Under the pieces are notes generated by a model. It was not told the origin of the DNA. It was given only the letters and a program-made list of their open reading frames with translations, and did no database searches. Positions 22,482 to 32,568 of a stretch of 64,000 nucleotides of DNA are shown here, piece by piece. Positions within the stretch are counted from its first letter, which is position 1, and every line of letters begins with the position of its first letter. The position numbers were made by a program, and so were the translations under genes. The DNA comes from Hymenopellis radicata (Eukaryota; Basidiomycota; Agaricomycetes; Agaricales; Physalacriaceae): contig JADNRX010000252.1 of assembly GCA_015501595.1 (NCBI GenBank), forward strand, positions 1 through 64,000, read 5' to 3'.

Positions 22482-23761
22482 ATGGCTACAACCTCCGCGC
22501 AAGCCGACACCGGGATGGACGTTGAGCACGGCGGCCCAGATATCGAGGAAGGGGATCCGAATGCTGGAATTATCTGAAGATGAATATGAACCTGATCCCA
22601 AACGTGTGTTGCCTTTTCTTCTTTGCATTCTCTGCTCACTTTACTGCCCCCAACATTGTACTTCCAGCAAAGAGGACGGCCGAACAACTCAACCACCCGC
22701 TAAATGGCCACAAGGTCGCCCTCCAAAGAATCCTAGTGCAGCGGTCGAGAACGCTAACGAACCGCCTGTGCCAAAACGCGGCCGTGGTCGCCCACCCAAG
22801 GAACGTAACGAGAGCCGAACACAATCTGACGGAGAGCCATCTGAGCATACTCCCAACGATGCGGTACCGCGAAAGAGAGGTCGACCCCGCAAAATCTATA
22901 CATTTGGACAACGGTCTTCTGGGGTACGTTCATGATGATTGTTTTACCGTTCAGAAACGCTTTCTGAATAGCCTTTCAGAGTTCAAGCCGTACGAATCTA
23001 TTTCCTGTTGGCCCCGACCGGAGACCTGCTCCCATATTCGCTAGACCGAATCGGCCTTCATCCCCGCTAGGTGCCAGCATCAGTAGTGCATCTACGCCAG
23101 CTACTCGCTCGCATTCTCCTCCTTTGCGGAACAGTCCTTCCTGCAATACAGGAGGTGCAACTTCCGCACACCCAACTTCTCAAGCCAGGGTTGAACGCGA
23201 AACATCATCATTCCCCCCTCCAATCTCTCACCATCTCAGAGTCCCTTACAGCCCTTCGTCGACGCCGAAAACGCGTCTTCGTCGTGAGTGAACTTGATTC
23301 GACACCTTCATCTCGGTTGTTCAGCCTCTGCGTGTGCGGCACCGTCGTCCAGACGCCTATTCCAGAACCATCTTGTACGCGCTTTTCTGCTTTTGATTGA
23401 GACGCCTCGTCAACCATTCGTAGTTGCCCCAGGCGAAGTCATTATAAAGTCTAGCAACACATCCAACCCAGAGCGAGACAGCGAATGGTGCGTTGAACTT
23501 CAAATTGCGTCCCCGGTCCGTCGTTGCCTAGTCCCGCCCCCGCCAACACGCCTCAACACGATCTCTAAACGCCCTCGACATTCACTCGTTCCTCCTCCTA
23601 TAGCTCCACTGTCATCCAACTATTCCTTGCACGTCTTGATTCGTATTCTCCGCATTTTGTCCACGTCTCTTTCTTCCCGCCGTCGTATACCACACTTCGC
23701 TACCGCAGTTCCCTGGAATCAAATCCTTTTGTTGTACTCCATTGGCTATGAGCACCATTGA
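22482..23761 (+). CDS. AT-hook (HMG-I/Y-like) DNA-binding protein, partly uncertain model
   Basis: Start ATG at 22482 (MATTSAQADTGMDVEHG). Three AT-hook cores occur close together: PQGRPPK (about 22710), KRGRGRPPKER (about 22775) and PRKRGRPRK (about 22870); a fourth, RGRP, lies just after a probable intron at about 22672. An intron at 22924-22979 leads to a Ser/Pro-rich exon (RPSSPLGASISSAS...) ending near 23290, where another GT donor could join a further exon reaching 23761. AT-hooks bind the minor groove of AT-rich DNA, so a nuclear role is likely. The join between exon 1 and the AT-hook frame does not work in an obvious way, so it may carry a frame break. The last exon region (from about 23220) exists in two further copies, at 28.0-28.3 kb (inverted) and 38.0-38.8 kb (direct). 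Confidence 0.55.
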
Positions 23762-23991
23762 CCCTCGAAGTAAGTACTGCTGCAGCCACTGCATATCGCT
23801 CGCTTCTGTGTGATTTCGTCTGTGAAATCGTGATGGAACTGTCAGAGTGGCTGCCAGCGAGTCATTCAACGGTGATACTAATACAGCTGTCTTCTCGCAC
23901 GGAGTAAGAACGCGAAGAGCGGTGGCGTTGGCGACAAGTCTTGGCGGATGCCTACGTCCCAAAAGAAAAACTTTGACCGATGTGTCGTTTC

Positions 23992-24200
23992 GGGGCTAGG
24001 GGAAGTGTCCCCTAGCCCTTCTTCGGGTGACCTTCCGGTAGCATGCCTTGCTCAATCCTCTCCCGTTGGACACAAAGTCCTCAGACCGAACACCGCCCGG
24101 TAGGCCAACTCCGTCGATGCTGATTCTACTTGTCAAAGACATTCGCGAAATGATCCGGTCATGCGCCTTCTTGGTCACCCTACTATATGATAACCAAGGA
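23992..24200 (-). repeat. Structured interspersed repeat, copy 3
   Basis: Reverse copy with the ctaggg ... ccctag hairpin at its 3' end (about 23996-24020) and the shared core, but with a damaged 5' hairpin. It follows directly after the AT-hook gene's repeated 3' region, as copies 4 and 5 do next to their versions of it. Confidence 0.65.
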
Positions 24201-24909
24201 AGCGAGGGGCTTTAACAGTTTAGGGTTTCCTCTTGTTGAAGGTGTAGTGGCTATACATGACTTGGTTACTTCCGATCTGAAGATAGGTGAGAAACATGAA
24301 GTGTGGCGCATTGGTTATTGACATGTATATGAGACTTATGTATATGAGGCGGCGCTGTCATTTCGTCATTAGTGCGGATGCATCGGTCTAAAGCATCGAT
24401 GGAAGGAGAAGTGGTCGATGATCTACGTAATCGTCGCAAATTGCGCTTGAACGAAACGAGGCGAGGTCGTGACTGTCATTGTTAGCCGTACTAGATTCAG
24501 ACTTGGTGAAGCATCTATCGCAGTACTTCTGCTACTACTCTGACTGAGATCAAGAGCGACACGGAGACTCGCAGGACTTGAAGTGATATAGTGGATAGAA
24601 TCGAGGCATTACAGAATAGTATGGCAACAGCGTGATACGGCCCAAATTGGCTTCTGCTAGACTGTATAGATTGAGACTCGAACTGAAGTGAGGAAATCGA
24701 AGACATACGATGTGGCTAGGTTGTACATGCGGTCGTATGATAGGTGGCCTTGTCGAGTTCTAGACGGACGATGGTTAGCAACGCATGACATAGATAACAA
24801 CACAAGGATCGTGGATGTCTTGCCCTTATTTAATACTAAAAAGCGAGCTTAGGCTCGTCTTCGCTTTGACCGTAGGCGGAGCTAAATGAGGCAAATGAGA
24901 CGAGAGGAC
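24201..24909. other. Intergenic, start of duplication arm L2
   Basis: No coding signal. From about 24300 onward it matches the reverse complement of 41.75-42.23 kb, so it is the 3' flank of gene A in both arms. Confidence 0.5.
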
Positions 24910-25474
24910 TCAGCGAAAGAGCTTCAACGTACTGTTCTCGTCGTTAATAGCGGTCACAGAGGTCCTTGCGGCGGTCTTATCTAGTGTCTTGAATTTGGCG
25001 ATGTCGACAGTAAACCTGTCACGCCCGATATTATCCTCGAGGAGAACGCCTCGAATGTGCGCGGGGTTACTCGGTGGTCGAGCTAGTAAATGCCCAAATG
25101 ATCACAGGAAGACGAAGGAAAGCGTGGAACGTACTGGCAGGATCAACAAAACTTGGCGAGGGCCTGTATAGCGGGATTAGTACGAATGCGCGCCGCGCTG
25201 GGAAGCCAGCTCACGATGGTATTGAAACCGGGACGTCCAGGACGTAGCGAGGTTCTAGCGGGATTGCTCGCTTCATACAATCAGGATAGGCGAGATGAAG
25301 CTTACTCGGCCGCATTCCCCGCTCAGCGTTGCAGATACGCTTCTTGCATTGATAGTTATTGTTCTGGCCTTCCTCGAGATCGGTTCTTGTAATAACAGCC
25401 GCGTCGCGCGTCCAGTCCATGGTGTCTTCGCCGAGATCATGCCACTCGTCCGAGTAAGGACGTTTGGGAGCCAT
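24910..25474 (-). CDS. Gene A, L2 copy: small unrecognised protein
   Basis: Three exons: 25474 to about 25215, a 29-nt middle exon, and a last exon ending at the TGA at 24910-24912, with the same splice sites as the R2 copy at 41181-41746. About 153 residues. It begins MAPKRPYSDEWHDLGEDTMDW and ends with the segment RGVLLEDNIGRDRFTVDIAKF, which is the part best kept in the diverged third copy. No known domain, signal peptide or membrane segment. It is transcribed away from gene B across a 328-bp shared promoter. The frame is intact. Confidence 0.7.
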
Positions 25475-25802
25475 GGCAATCGTAGTAGGAATAGAGGTAG
25501 ATGAAAGTCGGAAGCAAGTCGCGTTCGTGATCGGCGGCAGACATAAATAGTCTACGCTTACTGGTCCAGCCAGAGAAAAGGCGGGAGGCAGAAAGTTGTG
25601 CAGGGTCGCACCGCTATTACGAAATTGGCTCTCTGCTTCTCACCACCATGACATTCTTCATTTCGACGCGTAGAATTCGTGTTACGCGCGCCACGACAAC
25701 AGGAATCGCGCCTATTGTAGCTTGTATTTGTTTGGCATGACTGTGGCGCATTGACATAAATTCCGCCTCCAACAGATCGCCCTTCCTCTATCTCTTCCCA
25801 CC
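25475..25802. promoter_or_regulatory. Shared bidirectional promoter of A and B, L2 copy
   Basis: It separates the two divergent ATGs. It contains CCACCATGACA (25642-25653) followed at a short distance by TTTCGACGCGT (25661-25671), which includes ACGCGT, the MCB box bound by MBF-type G1/S regulators in yeasts, then a further GCGCGC. The same order, CCACCATGWCA then TTTCGACGCG then GCGCGC, is kept in the diverged third pair (44234-44284). Confidence 0.5.
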
Positions 25803-27584
25803 ATGTCCACTAGCCCTGCCTCAGCTGAGTTCAAAGTGCTCACCGCTCGCATCAGAGAAATCGAAACCGCACTAGACCAAGTCTTCGACCAGCTCGACCA
25901 AGCAGCTATAGCTCCGTCCACAACTACCCTCAAGGATCTCCTTGCCCGCCGAAGGGAACTTGCCGACCAACTAGCCGATGTCAATATACAACTCACGACC
26001 TCTTGAGAGAGCAGATCCACAAGGACCGCGCAGAAATCACCAAGAATCTCGCCGAGACCCGAGCGATTAACGCGCAAACCCGAAAGGACCTGGAAGACTT
26101 CTACAAGGGCGTCCTGCGCTGTACGCCTTTCCCATATCGTCTCACCATGCGTGTCTAATGGTTCTACAGCCTCTGCAAACTATGCCAACCCGACTGTAAG
26201 AGCCGACTCGTACAGCAACTCCGAGTCGCCTTTACTCATTCCTCTTCCCTAGCCCATTATCACCGTTCCCGTCGACGCGGTACGCCTAATACATCCATCA
26301 CCTTCATCGCGCTGAATAGCCCTAGGTTGACGACAATGTTCTCTCTGCTCAAGACGAAGGACTCGTTACCTCTCCCGTGAGTAACGCCTTTCCAATAAAC
26401 TATTCGACCTCGTTTAATCAACTGCTATAGGCTGGTGGCGTTGTCGAGACGGTAGGCGACATCCAATTTTCGACTTGATTGTCCTCATGCCATTCACGAT
26501 TCCAGGACTCTGAACTTGCCGTTACCAGTCCTAGGTCGAAGAGGGTGCGTGTCTCACAGATGCTCCGGTGTAAAATTTCAGGCCTCACTGTTCTACAGAA
26601 GGGCATGTGTCTTGAAGATATGTTGACGCAGGATACCGCTGCATATGACTCTGCCTCCTCCACGCCTACCCTCATCAGCAAATCCTCAGTCAATCTTCGG
26701 CTCCCGTTGGCGACCATCCCTAATATCGACGCGCTTTCTCCGACCAGCAAGAGGAAACACAATGTCGATGTCGCAGAAGCTTGTCTGTCCGGTAAGCAAG
26801 GTGGGGAGGCGTCGCCCCAAATAGGAACCCAAGCCAAACGACTCAAACCGCGGGACCATCTCGTGCGAAGTCGCTTAAGATGGTTTGTTTTCCCCAATAC
26901 CGCATTATATTACTATCAATGATCTATTTTACAACATAGGCAGGTTATCAAGCATCTACGCCTCGCATACATCAGGTGCAGCGCCCACCTGCACGAGTTG
27001 GCAGGGACGGGAGACCGCTGGCCCCAGCGAATGTCGGTGTATGTCGCCTCTGGCGTCTATGTGCAATGACTGAATGGCATCGTATAGACAAACTCCGAGA
27101 AATCGTCCGCCTCGACATCATAGGTATGATTCGGTGTGGATGACGATGAACTGTATCTCAACTGTATAGCTTTCCACGACTTTGAAATCATCCTCAAGAC
27201 CTGCGGAAGCCGGTAGATGATGTATGAGTTGGCTTCCGGTACTCATTCAGCATTTCAAGTGTTAAAGCAGGTCGGCGAAGGCTTGAGTATCGTTGTGGCC
27301 GACCTCACCGCCTACTATTCTATCCTATATTTGTATTGTCCGCCTATCAATGGAGCCCACAGTGCTACGTACCTTCTCTTATCCATAATGTCACACGTCA
27401 TGGACAGCTATTCAAGCATCTCGATTTTAGTGAGTCAACGTTTCAAGGCTTGTTTAAACCCCTCTTTGCACGTTCGAATTCAAGCGGTGGGGTCATACCG
27501 CACTCACGAATCTTCTCATTGGAATGCAGATACCCTCAGGCCTCAGGCCTCAGTACTCAGTCGCTGCCTCGCAAGGCCAGATAA
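25803..27584 (+). pseudogene. Gene B, L2 copy, frameshifted in exon 1
   Basis: Homologue of the intact B at 39194-40853. Exon 1 starts MSTSPASAEFKVLTARIREIETALDQ (25803), a coiled-coil-like helix. Near 26000 one base is missing compared with the R2 copy (acgacctcttg against acgactctcttg), which brings a stop (TTS, then TGA at 26004). Downstream exons remain recognisable with the same splice sites: PIITVPVDA, the PRSKR exon (26506-26544), and the Ser/Pro-rich exon with SPTSKRKHNVDVAEACLSGKQGGEASPQIG. The 3' part (YQWSPQCYVPSL...RHGQLFKHL) reads further than in R2. A single break, so either a recent pseudogene or a sequencing slip. Confidence 0.7.
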
Positions 27585-27717
27585 ACCTCCGACACTGTGC
27601 CCAACACTGTGAAGATCCTTTTACAGGGACCATCGACAGGAGTCTTCACACTGCTAATACTCCATAATACAGAAAGGCTAACAAGACTCCTTTACGTGTA
27701 TAGGAATATATAAGAGA

Positions 27718-27957
27718 GCCCTTGGTGCATGGCCAAGGAGGATCTTAGGGTGACCAAGAAGGTGCATGACCGGATCACACCGTAAATGTCATTGACAAGT
27801 AGAACCAGCACCGGCGGAGAGTAGCCTACCCGTGTCGTGTTCGGTCTGAGGACTTCGTGTCCAAAGCGAGAGGCTTGAGCAAGGGCATGCTACCGGAAGG
27901 TCACCCGAAGAAGGGCTAGGGGACCGCCTACATTCCCTAGCCCCGAAACGACACAGC
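27718..27957 (+). repeat. Structured interspersed repeat, copy 4
   Basis: Complete copy: 5' hairpin ccttggtgcatggccaagg, hairpin ggacttcgtgtcc, and 3' hairpin ggctaggg ... ccctagcc (27912-27944). Inverted partner of copy 5 within L2/R2. TATATAA-like sequence lies just upstream, as at copy 1. Confidence 0.7.
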
Positions 27958-27959
27958 GG

Positions 27960-28335
27960 TTAAGTTTTTCCTGTGATACTCGGGGACTGCTTTGCGATAG
28001 TATCCACCATGACTTGTTGCCGACACCACCGCTCTTTGCGTTCATACTCCGTGTGACTGGTCGCGAAGACAGTTATCTTGAACCGGCCTTGTTTAGGATA
28101 CACGGCTTGAATGACTCGGCGGAACAACTGAGCAGTTACTTCGCACTGCTGGCGGCCTTCCAAGTTTCACGATTATACAGATGGAAATCACACAGGAGCG
28201 CGCGATATCGTGCAGTAGCCGCAGCAGTACTTACTTCGAGAGTCAATGCTTTTGTGCGCTCATAGCCAATCGAGTACAACAAAAGGATTTGGTTCTAGAG
28301 AGGTGTCGACTCAAGTTCACTCACGCCGAAGAGGC
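27960..28335 (-). pseudogene. Truncated copy of the AT-hook gene's 3' region
   Basis: On the minus strand this matches 23220-23990 and 38030-38790. A 67-codon open stretch (28163-27960) reads EGRQQCEVTAQLFRRVIQAVYP...YERKERWCRQQVMVDTI. It has no AT-hooks and no start of its own. Compared with the other two copies the middle part is deleted. Confidence 0.5.
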
Positions 28336-28599
28336 TTTCTCGATACAAATCTAATTTGCCCATCAAGATCGACAGCGCTGGCAGACAACGATATGCTGCC
28401 CGTGTCCTTTGCGCTGTCCTTAGAGGTGCTTCGGACCGTTCCGCCCTTCTACATGCCTGACGCTGATCCCGCAGCTTTCCACGCCCAAGGCCGACGCGAC
28501 GAACACGGCGCAATGATTCCGACCTGAAATTCGACTTCGCTATCAAACACCGTCCTACTTTCTGTTTCCCGAGTCGGTCTATCCACATCGTATGTCCTC
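28336..28599. other. Junction between L2 and a FunK1 remnant, nothing recognised
   Basis: Short unassigned segment outside the L2 arm. No motif seen. Confidence 0.3.
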
Positions 28600-29930
28600 A
28601 GTTCAAGGTAATTCAGTACGAGCTAAACTTCCTTTTAGCCCTTCCAGTCCTGTATCTTTTAGCAGAAATCTGGCGTACGCTGTAACGTTTCTTTAATGTG
28701 GAAATTGTTTCCCGATTGTAGTGCACCCACAATATTGCTTCATGGCTATTGATCATGTCTTCGTCGTACAAAAGATCGCAAGCCAGGCTCCGGGAAGTCG
28801 AGTGGGAGAAAGGACGAAAGGATTCCAAGATTGGTGTGGGGATGTTGAAGTGGCGTGTTTTTCATGCACGGAAGACCGTTTCTGTATACTGGCGTATATC
28901 AACATTTGGCCCTCGAATCACGATGCAAAACACGTCCTTAAAGTTATCGTAAAGGGTAAGCGCTCCTGTTGAGCCTCAGGGTCATCGCCAGAGATCATGG
29001 GAGGGCGTTTGAGGTCGAGTAGTACTTTAAAGGACAACTGCCGATGGATCTGGGGCCAAATTCACAACGAAAAGCGTGAATGAGCCGGTAAGGATAACGG
29101 TGAATAGAGGAATGTGCAATAAGCGGACGAAGCCGGTGAGTACTGTGTGGATCGAGATTTGGCCACAGGTTTTGGTCTGGATTTTCAGCTGGCAGTGGAT
29201 ATGGAAATAAAGCCGTGCCTCCGCTGCTGTAACGTTGAGAATGGATGGACGTCGTCTGGGGCAGCAGCATTAGCAAAACCTCCTTTTACGCATGTCTCCT
29301 CGTCGGCGTGGGCGGGCGGACGTCTCGCGATCCAACGATAGTATAAACGGACCGTCAAAGTCGCCCTTCTTCAAGACGACTAGTGAACTCAGCCGCGACA
29401 TTACCAGGCGGATTATGGGCAGTCGCACCCATCCGTTTGGCGGATTAGATAATCGTTCCCACGTAGTTGCCGCCGGCATTAGAGCCGGACTTGACGCCAA
29501 AATTTGTTGACTATTCCCTTGCTGGACAAGGGTTCTTCATTTTCTTTAATTGTGCCACTGCCTGCGCGGGCATCCTGCAAGGAAAGGAAGCAAGGCTTTC
29601 TGAAAGTTGCTTTTAGTAGGAACATTTGCATTCCAAAAAAGAGGCCGTACAAATCTATGTAATAGCCATGTCGCGCTTTTTATTTCGCCGTCCTCAAGAA
29701 GAGGGCTTTTTGCTTTCTATGTTGCTCCGGGGTGTCTCCGTGCCATGATGGAGCTCGTTGAGAAACTGAGCAGATTGAATGTGGCCAGCCATATAACTCC
29801 TGGTGTCCTCGGCACCTCCATGAAAAGTTCTTCCTGGTAGAATCTGCTATTCACGATGAAGACTTTTGAATTGTGTTGATGCTGCAATTACGGTAACAAC
29901 AGAGGTTGATATAGAGTAACGTTTCCATTA
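28600..29930 (-). pseudogene. FunK1 kinase remnant between the arms
   Basis: On the minus strand it matches intact FunK1 in pieces: exon 1 around VGISPVEFLDEF at about 29750-29830, a stretch equal to the TVILFG...segment at about 29070-29110, SFHPFSRSTRRSLAYD as SFRPFSHSTSRSLACDLLYDED (28720-28820). The 5' flank near 29930 resembles the upstream region of the arm copies (gaaagacaacgtg.tcgagttt, also near 37160). Many stops; no catalytic loop. It belongs to neither arm, so it is a separate insertion or an older copy. Confidence 0.65.
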
Positions 29931-30373
29931 CCGAAAGACAACGTGGTCGAGTTTGACCGCGGATTGTTTTCGAGAACGGAAAAGCCCTAATGATAGGAAG
30001 GCGATAACCGTTTCAGAAGACGAGAGACTGACGAGGTGATGCCTGAAGAAAGGAAAGCGCTCAAGACTGCGAAAGGGTCGAGCAGTAAGCAGGACACACC
30101 TAGTAGAGGTGAACAACTGTCTTCACATCCCTATAAAGTCGGGTTCCGAGACTAGGACACACCGTTCTGTGGCTCGTTGTCTTGGCTTCGCATAGTTTTC
30201 TTGGTTCAGACGTGTGCGTGGTAACATATTGACGCATGAGGTCCGCTTCTGGCATTCTTGTTACAGAAAGAAATAGAAAAGGCACTGCCGATTTGAATTT
30301 CGGGAAGAGAGGCGTCGACAACAACTTTTGTCGTGTTACTGCAGCCCGGGCCGGAGGAATGGTGATCGAGGCC
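29931..30373. other. Intergenic up to arm R1
   Basis: The first part is FunK1 5' flank; the rest is unassigned up to the R1 edge. No gene seen. Confidence 0.4.
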
Positions 30374-31435
30374 ACGATCGAACTCGGCGCCGCGTCGCTG
30401 CTGTTATGCCCTTGTCCTTCATGACTCCAGCTGCTGTTTGCTCTCTGTTTCCGTTAAAGGAATGTTACACCGACGTAACAGGTGTCAGTTCTACGTGTCA
30501 ATCGGAGACCTGCGTTAGATGCGCGCGCCGCCACTCCCCTCTCAAATAACTTTCTGTGCCAGCTCCACGTCCGTTCAAATCTCGCTCATGCTGTCCATCT
30601 TACCCAAAGGCACACACAAATATCCGATCATGATACGTGCGCGGCGGTGTTCGTGGCTTACATATCGCGCTTCCATTCTTCGACCATCTGCCTCACGGTG
30701 CCGCCTCTTATTCTCGGAGACTCTGGGCGCTCACCATTTCCGTCCTTCGGCATCTTCTGCAGACCATTTCTGTACTTCCACATCAACAAATTAGGATCCT
30801 CCACCCCACATTCGTCACCGTTGGTCATGTTTCCATTTCATTATTGTGCACCAGGTCTGCAGCAGTGCGTCATTCCTCTACAACACGAACTCTTCGCTAA
30901 CTACTTCAGACTGCCTTCACATCTATGTAAAAGGTTAAATTGTACATCACTTTCTTCGCGCTATCACGCTCGCTCCACTCTCCCAGTCTCTTCCGTCTTT
31001 GGCTTTCCGCCAATGGACGCCACCATGTCAGAAATCCTCGTGTTGATCGCACCCAAATCAGGAAGGGGCTCCTGATTAGAGAAATTTCTGGGTCTTTCCG
31101 CTAGTACGTCTCTGCTTAATTCTTCATGATGTCTCAACCCTCAAATCGCCTACAGTCGTCAAAATCCGACACAAGTCGCGAAGTACTACACCCACGAACA
31201 TCCGTAGCATCCCGGCTACTAGCGACAGACTGGAACCCCTCCTGGTGCGTTCGTTGTGGCTTGACGTTCAGCCACGGTCTAACTTAGTCCGGTCTGAAGG
31301 CTACCCGACGATGGCTTTTCGTCATCGTCCATCTCGCGGTCAGTTTCCTTCGTCAAGAAACATTCAAGCAGTCCATGGCCCGGCACTACCTTCCATCTAC
31401 TTCCTCAACCGAGGACCGATGTGGTGCTATGCGTC
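30374..31435 (+). other. 5' region of the unrecognised gene, R1 copy
   Basis: Long open frames here are kept in L1 (for example the one containing SPLVMFPFHYCAPGLQQCVIPLQHEL), which suggests coding exons or a conserved leader, but I could not find a consistent splice model with the downstream exons. Compared with L1 there are small insertions (for example RPSASRC for RPSAC). Confidence 0.35.
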
Positions 31436-32478
31436 ATGCACTCGAAATTCTCTACTGGAACTCCGGAACAGACATGGCGCGGTGTCTATTCTACATTCCT
31501 CGAGAAGTTCGGAATTCATAATGAGTGTAATCTTATAATCCAGACGGAAGGTGGCGTCTTCCTTTCGTTGGATGGCTTCTCGATGTTCGTGATGCTACTT
31601 CTGAAGACACCGTCCCGTTACATCTCTTTGGACGTTTCCAATGCCCACCTGTTACAACCCTGCTTCTCGCCTACGTTGTGCACAGTGCCACGCAAGTGGC
31701 GTCGCCTCATAATTAAAAGGTTCATTAGGCATCCGTCGAGGAGAAACTCAGACGTCTACTCTACCACGCCGCCTCTACGTCTTTCCTTCTCGGTTCTCGA
31801 CCACCCTCCTACCTTGTACATCTATCTTGAAGGTGCAGGTTCGAACAGCGGAGACACCAAACCTGTCATGGAAGTCATTCGGGGACTATTATCGTTGGAC
31901 GCAATGATAATGTTGGACGATCTACATGTCGAGGAGACGTATGCCTCGCTCGTGGTACAACTGCTCCCTATACTCTTCGAAGAAGGGACCAGATTGCTAC
32001 GTTTGCATGGGCTTCCAGCTGATAGGTGTGAGTTGACTAGTCAAATCTCGCCGTTCTCTGACTGATACTAACTAATATATTATAAGCTGTAGCTTGTTCA
32101 CTACTTTCATCGTCGTGCGTCGAGCTGCCTGGCACCCTTGTGCTCGACTTCTCATCGCCGGACTCGATAAACGCATTCCTCTCTTGGCTGCCAGGAATAT
32201 TGACATCGACTGAGATTTATCTTCGCGCTCAACCTTTGAAAGTTCACCTTTGCTTCAAGTACGACGCAGCACTCGTCACGAAAGACTGCATGCTCTGGGC
32301 GGACTTCGACAACATCCTTGCGGACGATGCCCTCGCTCTCATCACCTTAAAAAGTCTTGATGCCATTGACAATGTGCCAGATTCAACCCTGGAAGCTCTG
32401 TTGAGGGTACTCCTTCCCAAAGCACTAGAGAAACAGGAGTTACGTCGTCGGCACAGTTCTACAGAATCTACTTACTGA
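31436..32478 (+). CDS. Unrecognised protein, R1 copy
   Basis: Counterpart of the gene at 20325-21290. The last two exons are 31436 (or further downstream) to 32027, and 32087-32478, with the intron 32028-32086 showing a TACTAAC branch motif. It ends RRRHSSTESTY, stop at 32476. Leucine-rich helical text without a known domain; hydrophobic segments are too short for membrane spans. The first ATG in frame is at 31436, but the true start may lie in an upstream exon. It is convergent with DUF6535, ending 91 bp from its stop. Confidence 0.6.
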
Positions 32479-32568
32479 GTATTTTCTATTGTGTTAGGTA
32501 GAATACAGGCTTAGGTACAATGTTCAATGTTCAATGTGAGGTACGAAGTGACGATTAACCTCAGGATT

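Larger units (their letters stand above)
24300..28335 (+). repeat. Inverted duplication arm L2 (partner R2, about 38030-42230)
   Basis: Gene A, gene B, a structured repeat and the 3' part of the AT-hook gene recur in reverse order at 38.03-42.23 kb; paired coordinates add to about 66,650. L2 lies in the spacer of the first inverted repeat, while R2 lies outside it. Relative to R2 it lacks about 450 bp at its inner end (R2 38.07-38.52 kb). Confidence 0.88.

Noticed and set aside
30482..31075. 197-codon open frame as the N-terminal exon of the unrecognised gene
   Set aside because: It is open in both arms but does not join in phase to the clear downstream exons, and other frames in the same place are also open; left as undetermined.
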